From the NCBI RefSeq assembly GCF_002150785.1, contig NZ_MTAZ01000014.1, positions 62,001-126,000 on the forward strand: a stretch of DNA of 64,000 nucleotides, written 5' to 3'. Of this stretch, positions 54,291 through 64,000 are shown one piece after another. This DNA is from Arenibacter amylolyticus (GTDB lineage Bacteria > Bacteroidota > Bacteroidia > Flavobacteriales > Flavobacteriaceae). The position numbers and the translations under genes are program-made. Within the stretch, counting starts at the first letter, position 1, and every line of letters begins with the position of its first letter. Below the pieces are notes generated by a model. It was not told the DNA's origin. It worked only from the letters and a program-made list of their open reading frames with translations, and did no database searches.

Positions 54291-55046
54291 TTATAATCTA
54301 ACGGGAATGTCTTTGCTATGCAATTCTTCCTTTAATTCTTTTATGGCTATTTCCTTAAAATGAAATACACTTGCTGCCAAAGCGGCGTCTGCTTTCCCTT
54401 TGGTGAACGCGTCGGTGAAATGGGCAATTGTACCCGCTCCTCCAGAGGCAATTATCGGGATGTTTAATTCCGTGGACAATTTTGCCAAAGCCTCATTGGC
54501 AAATCCGTTTTTGGTTCCGTCGTGATTCATACTAGTGAATAAAATTTCACCTGCACCACGCGCTTCCACTTCCTTAGCCCAATCAAAAAGATTAAGCTCG
54601 GTAGGGACCTTTCCTCCTACTAAATGCACAATCCACTCCCCATCTACCTCTTTTGCATCAATGGCCACTACAATACATTGTGAACCAAACTTAGCCACCA
54701 AATCATTGATTAACTGTGGATTTTTCACAGCGGAGGAATTGATGGATACTTTATCGGCACCATTCTGCAGTAGGATGTCCACATCTGCTACGGAAGAGAT
54801 TCCCCCACCGACAGTAAAGGGTATATTCACTTTTTCGGCAACCCGTAAAACAAGGTCTGCCATGGTGCGCCTACCTTCTTCTGTTGCAGAGATATCTAAG
54901 AATACCAGTTCATCTGCACCGGTCTTGGCATAAATCTCTGCCAATTCTACCGGATCTCCAGCATCACGTAGGTCTACAAAGTTAACCCCTTTAACGGTCC
55001 TCCCATTTTTGATATCTAAACAGGGTATGATTCTTTTTGTCAGCAT
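54291..55046 (-). CDS. hisF: imidazole glycerol phosphate synthase, cyclase subunit
   Basis: This 251-residue TIM barrel has [31 protein letters not shown] and NHDGTKNGF, plus catalytic Asp residues (CLD at the start, D-in-VVAIDAK). It closes the imidazole ring together with HisH, and is followed by hisIE 82 bases later. Confidence 0.95.
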   Translation of the reverse strand: MLTKRIIPCLDIKNGRTVKGVNFVDLRDAGDPVELAEIYAKTGADELVFLDISATEEGRRTMADLVLRVAEKVNIPFTVGGGISSVADVDILLQNGADKVSINSSAVKNPQLINDLVAKFGSQCIVVAIDAKEVDGEWIVHLVGGKVPTELNLFDWAKEVEARGAGEILFTSMNHDGTKNGFANEALAKLSTELNIPIIASGGAGTIAHFTDAFTKGKADAALAASVFHFKEIAIKELKEELHSKDIPVRL

Positions 55047-55120
55047 TTTAAAATATTATGGTTGGCCTACCCATTATAACTTTTTAGGGTGAATATGGCC
55101 ATAGCTTTTTATTATACGTA

Positions 55121-55849
55121 CTAATTGGCCAAAATAAATTCTTCCAATTGTTTTAGCGAAATCTTGTTTTCATAAATTGCCTTTCCAATGATGGTGCCTT
55201 CGCATCCCAATTCAGCCAATTTGGGTAGTTCCTCAAAGGTAGCGATGCCACCGCTCGCAATAAGTTGTAGTTGTGGCCCACAAATTGAAATTATTCTTTC
55301 GTACAGCTCAAAAGAAGGCCCTTGCAACATACCATCCTTACTGATATCTGTACAGATAACCGACTTTATTCCTTCCTTCTGATAGCTTTGTATAAACGGG
55401 ATTAATTCCTCGTTGGACTCTTCGGTCCATCCAGAAACAGCCACCATTTCATCCTTAGCATCGGCACCTAAAATAATTTTATCGCCCCCATAGGTCGTAA
55501 TCCATGTTTTAAATGTTTCGGGATCCTTCACAGCGATACTTCCCCCTGTAATTTGATCGGCCCCACTTTCAAAAGCAATCCTTAGATCCTCATTGGCTTT
55601 TAGTCCACCACCGAAATCGATTTTCAAGCTGGTTTTGGAAGCGATCCGCTCTAACACCTTATAGTTGACAATATGATTTGCCTTGGCACCGTCTAAATCT
55701 ACCAAGTGGAGGTGTTTTATCCCATGGGCCTCAAATTCCTTGGCCACTTCCAATGGATATTCATTGTAAATTTTCTTGGTATCGTAATCCCCTTTGGAAA
55801 GACGAACACATTTTCCGTCTATTATATCTATTGCCGGTATAATTCTCAT
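55121..55849 (-). CDS. hisA: phosphoribosylformimino-5-aminoimidazole carboxamide ribotide isomerase
   Basis: This 242-residue TIM barrel homologous to HisF has [35 protein letters not shown] and [19 protein letters not shown]. It is step 4 of the pathway. It starts 16 bases after hisH and is followed by hisF. Confidence 0.94.
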   Translation of the reverse strand: MRIIPAIDIIDGKCVRLSKGDYDTKKIYNEYPLEVAKEFEAHGIKHLHLVDLDGAKANHIVNYKVLERIASKTSLKIDFGGGLKANEDLRIAFESGADQITGGSIAVKDPETFKTWITTYGGDKIILGADAKDEMVAVSGWTEESNEELIPFIQSYQKEGIKSVICTDISKDGMLQGPSFELYERIISICGPQLQLIASGGIATFEELPKLAELGCEGTIIGKAIYENKISLKQLEEFILAN

Positions 55850-55865
55850 GTTATTGTTTTATTCA

Positions 55866-56453
55866 CTAATTGATATTTACAAGAAAGTTTTTCAATATCC
55901 GCTCACCCACCACGCTACTTTTTTCGGGATGAAATTGAGTTCCATAAAAGTTATCTTTTTGCAGAGCCGCGCTATAATCCAGTCCATAGTTAGACTGGGC
56001 AATAGTTGCTTCACAAACTGCTGCATAAAAGCTATGGACCATATAAACGTGTTCGTCTTCCCTCACCTCACTGAATAGGTCCGACTTAAGTTGACTAATC
56101 TGATTCCAACCAATTTGGGGAACTTTTACCGAATTAGGAAATTGGGATACTTCTACGTCAAAAATTCCTAGTCCCTTAGTATCGCCTTCTTGAGAATGGT
56201 TACACATTAGCTGCATACCCAAACAGATACCCAACACAGGTTGCTTTAATTGTGGAATTAAGCCATCCAATTTACTTTCCCGTAATTTATTCATGGCACT
56301 ACTAGCCTCCCCAACACCTGGAAAAATAACTTTGTCTGCTGCCACAATTTCTTCTACATCGGAACTAAGTACCGCCTGGTACCCCAGGCGTTGAATAGCA
56401 AATTTAATGCTTTGAATATTCCCAGCCCCGTAGTCTATTATTACAATTTTCAT
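55866..56453 (-). CDS. hisH: imidazole glycerol phosphate synthase, glutamine amidotransferase subunit
   Basis: This 195-residue class I amidotransferase has the active-site Cys in GICLGMQLMCNHSQEG and His-Glu in FYGTQFHPEKSS. It supplies ammonia to HisF. MKIVIIDYGAGNIQSIKFA is the canonical start. Confidence 0.94.
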   Translation of the reverse strand: MKIVIIDYGAGNIQSIKFAIQRLGYQAVLSSDVEEIVAADKVIFPGVGEASSAMNKLRESKLDGLIPQLKQPVLGICLGMQLMCNHSQEGDTKGLGIFDVEVSQFPNSVKVPQIGWNQISQLKSDLFSEVREDEHVYMVHSFYAAVCEATIAQSNYGLDYSAALQKDNFYGTQFHPEKSSVVGERILKNFLVNIN

Positions 56454-56485
56454 TCTGCTATTCTTTAGATGCTTGGTTTTATGGC

Positions 56486-57664
56486 TTACAGTACGCCTTT
56501 GGTACTTGGAAGTACCAGTTTCTCCACATCGCGCTTCAATGCCATCTTTATGGCCTTGGCAAATGCCTTAAAAATAGCTTCTATCTTGTGGTGTTCATTG
56601 GTTCCCTCTGCCTTAATATTTAGGTTAGCCTTTGCCCCGTCCGTAAACGACTTAAAGAAATGGTGAAACATTTCCGTAGGCATTTTACCTATCATTTCCC
56701 GCTTAAAATCGGCCTCCCATACCAACCAATTGCGACCACCAAAATCTATAGCTACCTGAGCCAAGCAATCGTCCATAGGTAAACAGAAGCCATAGCGCTC
56801 CATTCCTAATTTATTACCCAATGCTTTGTGGAATACCTCCCCCAAAGCAATTCCAGTATCTTCAATGGTATGGTGCTCATCTATTTCCAGGTCCCCCTTT
56901 ACCTTTATATCTAGATCCATATGACCGTGTCTAGCCAATTGATCCAACATATGATCAAAGAAAGGTAGTCCGGTATCAATATTGCTTTTCCCGGTACCGT
57001 CTAGGTTCAATTTTATATAAATATCGGTTTCATGGGTTTTTCTATAAGTTTCAGAAACCCTGTTTTCTAATTTTAAAAACTCATATATCTTTTCCCAGTC
57101 ATTGCTTTCTAACGCGATATAAGGGTCTAGATCTTTACGTTGCACGCTTATCTCTCCCACCCCAAAATTAGTTTCGTCATTTATGAAAATACCCTTTGCA
57201 CCAAGGTTTTTGGCTAGTTCTATATCCGTTAAACGATCTCCAATCACAAAGGAGTTAGTGAGGTCGTAGGCCTCTGTGAAATATTCGGTCAATAGCCCTG
57301 TACGAGGTTTACGGGTTTCCAAATTCTCATGTGGGAAACTCCTATCCATAAATACCTTATCGAAAACAACGCCCTCCCCTTTAAAGGTCTCCATTATGAA
57401 ATTGTGGATGGGCCAAAAGGTATTTTCGGGGTAAGATTCTGTCCCCAGTCCGTCCTGATTGGTAACCATCACCAATTCATAATCTAGCTCCTTGGCTATC
57501 TTAGCCAAATAGGTAATTGCCTTCGGATAAAACTCCAATTTCTCAAAAGCATCTATCTGCTCATCTGCAGGTTCTTTGATCATGGTACCGTCACGATCAA
57601 TAAAAAGCACCTTTTTCCCTGTCTCGCCAATTTGGGCAGCATCTTTACTTATTTCAATACTCAT
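56486..57664 (-). CDS. hisB: bifunctional histidinol-phosphatase / imidazoleglycerol-phosphate dehydratase
   Basis: This 392-residue fusion has an N-terminal HAD phosphatase ([12 protein letters not shown], with Asp-x-Asp, KPRTGLL and [20 protein letters not shown]) and a C-terminal IGP dehydratase ([23 protein letters not shown], with [14 protein letters not shown] and [17 protein letters not shown]). It catalyses steps 6 and 8, as in E. coli HisB. It lies 2 bases after hisC. Confidence 0.95.
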   Translation of the reverse strand: MSIEISKDAAQIGETGKKVLFIDRDGTMIKEPADEQIDAFEKLEFYPKAITYLAKIAKELDYELVMVTNQDGLGTESYPENTFWPIHNFIMETFKGEGVVFDKVFMDRSFPHENLETRKPRTGLLTEYFTEAYDLTNSFVIGDRLTDIELAKNLGAKGIFINDETNFGVGEISVQRKDLDPYIALESNDWEKIYEFLKLENRVSETYRKTHETDIYIKLNLDGTGKSNIDTGLPFFDHMLDQLARHGHMDLDIKVKGDLEIDEHHTIEDTGIALGEVFHKALGNKLGMERYGFCLPMDDCLAQVAIDFGGRNWLVWEADFKREMIGKMPTEMFHHFFKSFTDGAKANLNIKAEGTNEHHKIEAIFKAFAKAIKMALKRDVEKLVLPSTKGVL

Positions 57665-57666
57665 AA

Positions 57667-58725
57667 TTAAGCGGTTGTTATATTTTGTAATACTGTTATT
57701 AACTTTAAATTCTCTTCTTTGGTTCCCACGGTAAAACGCAAGGTGTTTTCACAGAGAGGATCTGTTGTTCTATTCCTTACTACAATTCCGTTTGCCAATA
57801 ATTGATTATATCTTTTGTTGGCATTATCTACCTTCGCCAAAATAAAGTTTGCATCCGAGGCGTATACCTTTTCCACAAAGCTCAATTGCCCCAATATTCT
57901 GGATAAAGCAGCTCTTTCAGATAAAATATCCTGAATCTCCCTATTCACCGTCTCCTCGTCCAAGATGCGTTGTAAGGCCCGCTTCTGGCTTAATTCATTT
58001 ACATTATAGGGCGCTTTTATTTTATTGAGAACATCAATAATATCCTTAGAAGCGTAACAGATCCCTAATCGCACCCCTGCCATGCCATAGGCCTTAGATA
58101 AGGTTTGGGTAACTACTAGATTTGGATAGTTATCTAATTCCTTCATCCAACTCGCTTCTTTGGAAAAGTCTATATAAGCCTCATCAACGACCACCAAGCC
58201 ATTGAATTTCACTAATAGCTCCTCTACCAGCCCTCTGTTAAAACTATTGGCGGTTGGATTGTTGGGAGAGCATAGGAACAGCAATTTGGTGTTCTCATTT
58301 GCTTCCTTTAGAATTCCCTCTACATTGGGCTCAAAATCCTCCTTTAGCAAAATTTGCTTATTCCCTACGTTATTAATACCTGCCAATACCTTATACATTC
58401 CGTAGGTAGGGGGCAGTGTTATGATGTGGTCTTCCTTTGGTTCACAAAAGGCACGGAACAAAAGATCCAAAACCTCGTCACTGCCATTTCCCAAAAGGAT
58501 TTGATCTACATGTATTCCTTTATGGGAAGCCAAAGCTGCCTTAAGGGTTCTTTGATGGGGGTCTGGGTATCTATTTACCCCACTCTCAAATGGATTTTCA
58601 TTGGCATCCAAAAAGACCATTTGGGATCCATCGGAGACATATTCGTCCCTTGCTGAAGAATAAGGGCTTAGCGCCTTTACATTCTCACGGACCAGCCTCG
58701 TAATATCAAAAGTATTGTAATTCAT
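57667..58725 (-). CDS. hisC: histidinol-phosphate aminotransferase
   Basis: This 352-residue class I/II aminotransferase has [21 protein letters not shown] and the PLP Lys in [19 protein letters not shown]. It is step 7 of the pathway. It lies 69 bases after hisD and just before hisB. Confidence 0.94.
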   Translation of the reverse strand: MNYNTFDITRLVRENVKALSPYSSARDEYVSDGSQMVFLDANENPFESGVNRYPDPHQRTLKAALASHKGIHVDQILLGNGSDEVLDLLFRAFCEPKEDHIITLPPTYGMYKVLAGINNVGNKQILLKEDFEPNVEGILKEANENTKLLFLCSPNNPTANSFNRGLVEELLVKFNGLVVVDEAYIDFSKEASWMKELDNYPNLVVTQTLSKAYGMAGVRLGICYASKDIIDVLNKIKAPYNVNELSQKRALQRILDEETVNREIQDILSERAALSRILGQLSFVEKVYASDANFILAKVDNANKRYNQLLANGIVVRNRTTDPLCENTLRFTVGTKEENLKLITVLQNITTA

Positions 58726-58794
58726 TTCTATTTGTTAATACGAAGGGGAAGCGGTATTTCATTTTTTACCTGCCCTTCTAATCCCTTCCAATAT

Positions 58795-60075
58795 CTATAA
58801 ACTCTTTAATCTTAACGTTACCGCATTTTTATGGGCAAACAATCCTTCGGCTTCGGCCATCAACTCTATAGTATTTCCAATGTTTTGGATTCCTTGCTCC
58901 GATATTTTCTGAAAGGTTATGGCTTTCATAAAGCTATCTAAGTTCACCCCACTATATTGTTTAGCGAATCCATTGGTTGGCAAGGTATGATTGGTTCCGG
59001 AGGCGTAGTCCCCAGCACTTTCCGGGGTATAGTTGCCTATAAACACAGAGCCCGCATTATAGGTCCTGTCTAAGAAAAACTTTTCGTCTTCTACACAGAG
59101 TATATAATGCTCCGGACCATATTCATTAATGAGTGCTGCGGCGGTTTCTTGGTCCGATACATAGATTAGTTTGCTATTTGCGATGGATTTTTGAGCAATT
59201 TCCTTTCGTGGCAATGCCTCTAATTGAGATTCCACCTCCTCTTCTACCTCATTAATAAATTGTTTGGAGGTAGATACTAAAATTACCTGGCTATCTATTC
59301 CGTGTTCTGCCTGACTTAATAGGTCGGAAGCTACAAAGGCAGCGTTGGCGGAGTTATCTGCCATTACCAATAATTCACTGGGACCAGCAGGCATATCAAT
59401 AGCAATGCCATATTTGGTAGCAATTTGCTTAGCCACCGTAACATATTGGTTTCCTGGTCCGAATATTTTATATACCTGAGGGATTGTTCCCGTGCCAAAA
59501 GTCATACCAGCAATAGCTTGCACGCCTCCCACCTTAAATATTTTATTAACCCCACAGAGTTTGGCGGTATACAGGATAGCTGGGTGTAACTTCCCTTCCT
59601 TATTGGGTGGCGAACACAGTACAATTTCCTTACATCCGGCCAAGGTAGCTGGGATGGCCAGCATTAAAATGGTAGAAAACAACGGCGCCGTACCTCCAGG
59701 AATGTAAAGGCCTACTTTTTGAATAGGTCTTTTTTCCTGCCAACATTTAACTCCTTCAGTAGTTTCTACTTCCACCCGATGCGTACGTTGGGCGGCATGA
59801 AACTTTTCTATATTGCCCTTAGCCAGCTCTATAGCAGACCTTAATGCCTGTGGCACCTGTACTTCTGCTGCTTCCATTTCTTCTTTGGAAACGGAAATAT
59901 TGTCCAATAAAACCCCATCAAATTTATTGGTATAGCTTTCAATGGCCTTGTCTCCCTCCTTTTGTACATCTAGGAAGATGTTGTTTACCAATTCCTCTAT
60001 GTCTGCAACCGATTGTGTAGGTCTCTTTAATAGGGAAGCCCAATCTACTTTTTGGGGATTGTATATTTTTTTCAT
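58795..60075 (-). CDS. hisD: histidinol dehydrogenase
   Basis: This 426-residue protein has GLYIPGGTAPLFSTILMLAIPA, GPGNQYVTVAKQIA, MPAGPSELLVMAD and GNYTPESAGDYASGTNHTLPT, with the zinc-binding His in TNHTLPT. It catalyses the last two oxidations. It is complete and lies 55 bases after hisG. Confidence 0.95.
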   Translation of the reverse strand: MKKIYNPQKVDWASLLKRPTQSVADIEELVNNIFLDVQKEGDKAIESYTNKFDGVLLDNISVSKEEMEAAEVQVPQALRSAIELAKGNIEKFHAAQRTHRVEVETTEGVKCWQEKRPIQKVGLYIPGGTAPLFSTILMLAIPATLAGCKEIVLCSPPNKEGKLHPAILYTAKLCGVNKIFKVGGVQAIAGMTFGTGTIPQVYKIFGPGNQYVTVAKQIATKYGIAIDMPAGPSELLVMADNSANAAFVASDLLSQAEHGIDSQVILVSTSKQFINEVEEEVESQLEALPRKEIAQKSIANSKLIYVSDQETAAALINEYGPEHYILCVEDEKFFLDRTYNAGSVFIGNYTPESAGDYASGTNHTLPTNGFAKQYSGVNLDSFMKAITFQKISEQGIQNIGNTIELMAEAEGLFAHKNAVTLRLKSL

Positions 60076-60130
60076 CCGATGCGTATACTAATGTTCTTTA
60101 TAATTGAAAGGCAAAAATTAATGGGATTTA

Positions 60131-60988
60131 TTAGAGTACCATCTTTTCTATAGGACACACTAAAATCCCTTCGGCCCCTGCCTCTTTAAGCTCCTGTATT
60201 ACTTCCCAAAATTTATCCTTGTTAATTACGGTATGTACAGAACTCCAACCTTCCTCGGCCAAGGGAAGTACCGTGGGGCTACGCATTCCCGGCAACAAAT
60301 CTATGATCTCGTCCAGTTTATTGTTGGGGGCATTCAACAGCACATATTTACTTTTTCTGGCAAGTAAGACCGATTGAATTCTAAAGTGTAGTTTTTCCAA
60401 TAACTCGGTACTTTCTGCAGATATTTTGGGCGATACAGCCAAAACCGCCTCACTGGTATGCATCACCTCTACCTCTTTTAGGTTGTTTTTAAATAAGGTA
60501 CTTCCGCTAGAAACAATATCACAAACAGCATCTGCCAAACCAATATTTGGTGCAATCTCCACCGATCCATTAATAATATGAAGATCGGCCTGAACCCCTT
60601 TACTTTTTAAGTATTTCTCTACAGTATTGGGATAGGAGGTGGCTATTCGTTTTCCTTGAAAATCTTCTACGGAATTATATTTCATGGTTTTAGGAATGGC
60701 CAAGGAAACTTTGCATTTGGAAAACCCCAATTTCTCAATAACAGAGATATCGTGCCCCTTCTCTACTAAAACATTTTCCCCAATAATTGCAATATCTACA
60801 ACCCCATCCCTTAAATATTGAGGAATATCCCCGTTCCTAAGAAAAAAGACCTCTAAGGGGAAGTTTCTCGAACTAGCCTTTAATTGGTCTTTTCCATTGT
60901 CGATGGAAATTCCGCAGTCCTTTAAAATTTTTAAGGAATCTTCATTTAACCGACCACTTTTTTGAATAGCAATTTTAATTTTTTTCAT
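60131..60988 (-). CDS. hisG: ATP phosphoribosyltransferase
   Basis: HisG is the first, feedback-inhibited step of histidine synthesis. The 285-residue protein is the long form: the N-terminal catalytic domain (KIAIQKSGRLNEDSLKILKDCG, VDIAIIGENV, RIATSYPNTVEKYL, DAVCDIVSSGSTL) plus the C-terminal ACT-like regulatory domain (PTVLPLAEEGWSSVHTVI). It is the first structural gene after the his leader and attenuator. Confidence 0.95.
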   Translation of the reverse strand: MKKIKIAIQKSGRLNEDSLKILKDCGISIDNGKDQLKASSRNFPLEVFFLRNGDIPQYLRDGVVDIAIIGENVLVEKGHDISVIEKLGFSKCKVSLAIPKTMKYNSVEDFQGKRIATSYPNTVEKYLKSKGVQADLHIINGSVEIAPNIGLADAVCDIVSSGSTLFKNNLKEVEVMHTSEAVLAVSPKISAESTELLEKLHFRIQSVLLARKSKYVLLNAPNNKLDEIIDLLPGMRSPTVLPLAEEGWSSVHTVINKDKFWEVIQELKEAGAEGILVCPIEKMVL

Positions 60989-61042
60989 TCTGGCTCTTTA
61001 ATTTTTTTGGTCTGAACAGATCAAACAGGCTTATTTAAATGC

Positions 61043-61070
61043 AAAACCCGTTTGATTGCTCAAACGGGTT
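61043..61070 (-). terminator. attenuator hairpin of the his operon
   Basis: On the minus strand AACCCGTTTG-AGCAAT-CAAACGGGTT forms a perfect stem followed by TTGCATT. It lies between the leader peptide and hisG. The segment CCTGTTTG at 61022-61029 could pair with the 3' arm CAAACGGG instead, an alternative that would break the terminator. Confidence 0.75.
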
Positions 61071-61100
61071 AGAATATAGTTTAGGTACAACAATACATTC

Positions 61101-61157
61101 CTAGCTCGCTTGAACGCAAGTAATGAAATGATGATGATGTGCCTTGTTGTTTAACAT
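61101..61157 (-). CDS. hisL: his operon leader peptide with four His codons
   Basis: The reading frame MLNNKAHHHHFITCVQAS ends with TAG, and four consecutive CAT codons lie in the middle. When histidyl-tRNA is scarce the ribosome should stall there and shift the RNA downstream from the terminator fold to another. Such leaders control his operons in proteobacteria; here the reading comes from sequence only. The peptide starts about 8 bases after the candidate -7 box, so it may be leaderless. Confidence 0.8.
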   Translation of the reverse strand: MLNNKAHHHHFITCVQAS

Positions 61158-61164
61158 AGTGCTA

Positions 61165-61172
61165 CAAAAGTA
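61165..61172 (-). promoter_or_regulatory. candidate -7 box of the his operon
   Basis: On the minus strand TACTTTTG is an exact match to TAnnTTTG. A TTG lies 12 bases upstream, a shorter gap than the usual 19 or so. The box would place the transcription start at or next to the leader peptide ATG. Confidence 0.45.
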
Positions 61173-61251
61173 AAAATTAATTTTCAACCTTAAAGAATTT
61201 ATGCTAAACAAATTGCTCCAATATTGTTATATTATCACCTTTTGCCATGAT

Positions 61252-62067
61252 TTACTGATTTCCAAGAATGATAGGCAGTCCAGATTCACCACTGCCAATA
61301 ACAATTACTTTTGCATTAGGGGATTCGGACAACTTTATAGTGGCATCTATCCCTTTGTCTTGAAGAATTCTATCATTCAGAGATGCACTTAAAATCTGGT
61401 TAGCATCTGCCTTACCTTGCGCTTCAATCCTTACCTTTTCGGCCTCCTTCTGAGCTGTAACCAGCCTAAACTCGTATTCCAAGGATTCTTGCTCTTGCTT
61501 CAATTTACGCTCAATAGCCTCTTTAATAGTAGCTGGCAAGGTTACATCCCTAACCAAGATATCGTTTAACTGTATGTATTGGTTTTCTACTATTTTCTTA
61601 GACTCCTCAAAAATCTCATGCTGAATAGCGTCCCTTTTGCTGGAATATAGTTGCTCTGGGGTATACCTTCCCACCACTGACCGCGCAGCAGAGAAAACCG
61701 CGGGCAATAGTACCCTACGTACATAATCTTCCCCTTTTTCCTGGTGTAACTTCCCCAATTGGTTTCGCTTGGGCTCAAACCAAATAGAAGCTTCCAGTTT
61801 AATATCCAAACCATTGGAAGACAATACGTTCATTTTTTCAAAGGCTTCTTGTTGACGCACTTCGTAAATAGTAATATTGTTCCAGGGAGCAACTAGGTGA
61901 AAGCCCTCTCCCAAGGGTGGTTGATCGGTAACAACACCGCCTCCGAATGTTTTGTAAAGTACTCCTGCTTCTCCGGAACCGATGGTAACGGCAGATTTAG
62001 AAACTAATATTACAGCAACGATTAAAACGAATACTATTGGTAATGTAATTTTTGGTAATTTGTCCAT
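61252..62067 (-). CDS. prohibitin-like SPFH membrane protein
   Basis: This 271-residue protein has one N-terminal membrane helix (ITLPIVFVLIVAVILVSKSA), then an SPFH/prohibitin domain (VTIGSGEAGVLYKTFGGGVV, EVRQQEAFEKMNVLSSNGLDIK, RYTPEQLYSSKRDAIQ, VRDVTLPATIKEAIERKLKQEQES) and a coiled coil. The family builds membrane-bound rings or scaffolds. It lies 12 bases after the VWA gene, so the two are probably one transcript. Confidence 0.88.
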   Translation of the reverse strand: MDKLPKITLPIVFVLIVAVILVSKSAVTIGSGEAGVLYKTFGGGVVTDQPPLGEGFHLVAPWNNITIYEVRQQEAFEKMNVLSSNGLDIKLEASIWFEPKRNQLGKLHQEKGEDYVRRVLLPAVFSAARSVVGRYTPEQLYSSKRDAIQHEIFEESKKIVENQYIQLNDILVRDVTLPATIKEAIERKLKQEQESLEYEFRLVTAQKEAEKVRIEAQGKADANQILSASLNDRILQDKGIDATIKLSESPNAKVIVIGSGESGLPIILGNQ

Positions 62068-62079
62068 TCAAGTTATATA

Positions 62080-64000
62080 TTAAGTTAATCCATTAAATTT
62101 TCTAATGATCCATTCCAGTGTCAATGCCAACACAATGATTCCCAAAATTATTCTGAAATCGACCAAAGATACAATAATTAGTTTGCTTATCTGAGTAGGG
62201 ACATAGCTTTGGTCTGCCGCTAGTGTTTGCACCAAACTGTCTAACTGTTCGGGAAAGAAAAGCTTCCCTCCTGTGTGGTCTGCCAATCGCTGCAGCTTTA
62301 AATAGTTACTGGAAGTAAATTGCTTTTCTACCTCAAAATCCAGGATGGTAAAACTTCCTTTTTCATTTATATTTTCATTTTCTACAGTAGTGGTAAAACT
62401 ATAGGTTCCGGGCCCTAAACTCCTTAAGTCGGCCTCAAAATAGTTGCCTTTTAGCAGCATTGGCGCCTCATGCTGTTGGTTAGTGACGCTATCCTTCACT
62501 TTAATGTTAATCGATGCGTTAGGATCTAACCTAAATGCTTTATCGTAATAGGTGGCCTGTATTATTGCCTCATTACTATGGTTATAAATGGGGGAAAAGT
62601 TCAGGCTAAACCTTTCCTTTGCAGTATTGGTGGATAAGTAAAAAATTAACTTCCCGAAAAAATCGTCAAAATTTTTAAAACTACCTTCTTCTCTATAAGC
62701 GTGCAACCGCCATTTCCAGAGGTTCTCCCCTAACAACAGGGCAGATCTTACACCTTGATCTTCCATTACGGTAAGCAGCGGACTTTCTAACACTATCCCC
62801 TTACTGCTCATCGTTAACAAACCTTCCTGTTCTAATGAGATGCTAACAGGACCTGCAGAACTTTCCAAGGGAGGGAACCCATCAAAAGAAAAATTGGCGA
62901 TATCATACTTGGTGAACCCTGGATTGGAAATAGCAAAAAGCTCCTGAATAGGATAACCGCTTTCCACTTGTACCCCTTCTTGGTTTCTAGTTAGTACTCG
63001 CCAATTGGTTTGGTTGCCACCGATAGTCAGGTAATTGGCTTTTCGCAAGGCTAGCTGTTTATAAATCTCTTCAAAGGACGCATCCGGTTGATAAAGAATA
63101 AAAAGATCTACCTTATCAAGTTCTGATATATCTATGGAAGATTTATAATGTTCAAGGGAGCGTTGTTCATTGCTTTCCACTATTTTTTTAAGGGCCCCAA
63201 GATCTGGATGCAACATATTGGATATCAGGGCAATTTTAGTGCCTTCATCCAAAACCTCCATAGCCACACGTCTTTCATTGTTCCCTGTGTTTTTCTCATT
63301 GGAAAGGGGAGCTATTTTAACCCTAATATCCTTTACCCCCACACTTTTGGCCTGTAGTTGTACCTGTACGGTTTTAGCACTATTGGTATTGGAAAGGGAT
63401 ATACGCTCTTGATGTACTAATCCGTTATTTAGAAAAATTTGCAATTGGGAGGTTACCGAATTCCTTCCCTTATAGGTTACAAAGATTTCTAAAGGAAATT
63501 TACTGTTGAGAAAACCGTAACGATTGTTGTTGACTCGGGTTATGGCTAGGTCTTCATAGGTAGTGGTATCGCCAACCACCATGGGATAAATAGGGAGATT
63601 TTGCCTTTGCCCATAAAACTCATAGTCTTCCCCCAAGGTTTGATTGCCATCAGTAAGGAGAAGTACTGCGGTGTTAGTTTTACCAAAGACCCCATTTATT
63701 GCGGACAGGGCTTGGGATATATTGGTGTTGTTTTCACTAAAGGTAAGGCTATCCCCTTCCTTTAGCTGGTTTCCAAACGTATAGGTGAATACGCTAAACT
63801 GTTCCTGTAAGCTGTTCTTGGCAGCCTGAAGATGGGATATTACAGTTTTGATCTTATCGCCTTCCCCTGGATGTATGGAGGAGGAATTATCTGCCAAGAC
63901 CACTAAATTTGGTTTTTCGGTAGTAAGGCTTCTCCGTTCAAATTTAGGGTTTAAGAATAATAATAAAATACCAAATACAGCTATAAAACGAAGCAGGGAA
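62080..64000 (-). CDS. VWA-like membrane protein, truncated by the window edge
   Basis: The frame continues through the right edge: upstream of the first GTG (63903) it reads SLLRFIAVFGILLLFLNPKF, a membrane helix, so the real start lies beyond the window. A VWA-like region begins NLVVLADNSSSIHPGEGDK (MIDAS-like DNSSS) and has AVLLLTDGNQTLGEDYEF (TDG). Later segments are beta-rich and Ig-like, with a second membrane helix at the C terminus (FRIILGIIVLALTLEWIIRK). It resembles BatA/BatB-like or DUF-type outer-envelope biogenesis proteins. The prohibitin gene follows 12 bases later. Confidence 0.8.
   Translation of the reverse strand, partial: SLLRFIAVFGILLLFLNPKFERRSLTTEKPNLVVLADNSSSIHPGEGDKIKTVISHLQAAKNSLQEQFSVFTYTFGNQLKEGDSLTFSENNTNISQALSAINGVFGKTNTAVLLLTDGNQTLGEDYEFYGQRQNLPIYPMVVGDTTTYEDLAITRVNNNRYGFLNSKFPLEIFVTYKGRNSVTSQLQIFLNNGLVHQERISLSNTNSAKTVQVQLQAKSVGVKDIRVKIAPLSNEKNTGNNERRVAMEVLDEGTKIALISNMLHPDLGALKKIVESNEQRSLEHYKSSIDISELDKVDLFILYQPDASFEEIYKQLALRKANYLTIGGNQTNWRVLTRNQEGVQVESGYPIQELFAISNPGFTKYDIANFSFDGFPPLESSAGPVSISLEQEGLLTMSSKGIVLESPLLTVMEDQGVRSALLLGENLWKWRLHAYREEGSFKNFDDFFGKLIFYLSTNTAKERFSLNFSPIYNHSNEAIIQATYYDKAFRLDPNASINIKVKDSVTNQQHEAPMLLKGNYFEADLRSLGPGTYSFTTTVENENINEKGSFTILDFEVEKQFTSSNYLKLQRLADHTGGKLFFPEQLDSLVQTLAADQSYVPTQISKLIIVSLVDFRIILGIIVLALTLEWIIRKFNGLT

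Overview
The window looks like chromosomal DNA of a marine-type member of the Flavobacteriaceae (Bacteroidota). The evidence is AT-rich sequence with few Shine-Dalgarno sites, a short primary sigma factor of the Bacteroidota type, candidate -7 boxes of the TAnnTTTG form, many lipoproteins with a Ser/Ala/Ser-Cys lipobox, flavobacterial families (CHRD, DUF4382, DUF6155, DUF6642-like), a fused hisB and hisIE, and a GH109 enzyme. I cannot name the genus. No rRNA, tRNA, CRISPR array, transposase or integrase was seen.

Layout. 0-13.4 kb is a loose set of single genes: a transglutaminase-fold lipoprotein, a His/Glu-rich small lipoprotein, a DbpA-like RNA helicase, an FAD monooxygenase-like protein, a DUF4382 lipoprotein, a cold shock protein, a DUF6642-like protein, a 0.9-kb non-coding block full of hairpins and repeats (7.5-8.4 kb), a five-repeat CHRD lipoprotein, and a secreted metallophosphoesterase. 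recQ follows at 13.6-15.7 kb. From 15.8 to 24.6 kb one minus-strand cluster encodes a Tat-exported molybdenum hydroxylase (IorA/IorB type) together with its cofactor genes, in transcription order iorA-iorB-moaD-moaA-mobA-moeB-moeA-xdhC-mocA. moaC and moaE are not in the cluster.

24.7-36 kb holds a sugar-phosphate isomerase, a VWA lipoprotein, an OmpA lipoprotein, an M14 peptidase, an amidase, a one-domain DEAD-box-like protein flanked by two copies of a hairpin element, menB, a glycosyltransferase, an SF2 helicase and a DUF6155 gene. rpoD (36.2 kb) is followed by a candidate structured RNA and, on the other strand, two tandem paralogous micropeptide ORFs. 37.9-48.6 kb carries an M19 dipeptidase, a thioesterase, cysE-cysM (cysteine synthesis), corA, truA and a MoxR/VWA pair. 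At 49-50.7 kb an ATP sulfurylase gene is split by a one-base frameshift, behind a hairpin leader. A DUF1853 gene and a GH109 oxidoreductase-like glycosidase follow.

53.6-61.2 kb is a complete his operon (hisG-D-C-B-H-A-F-IE, minus strand), headed by a leader peptide with four consecutive His codons and an attenuator hairpin. The window ends with a prohibitin-like SPFH gene and a VWA membrane protein that runs off the right edge.

The most interesting unexplained items are the hairpin/repeat block at 7.86-8.35 kb, the micropeptide pair and structured RNA behind rpoD, the split sat with its hairpin leader, and the duplicated hairpin element around the one-domain helicase.
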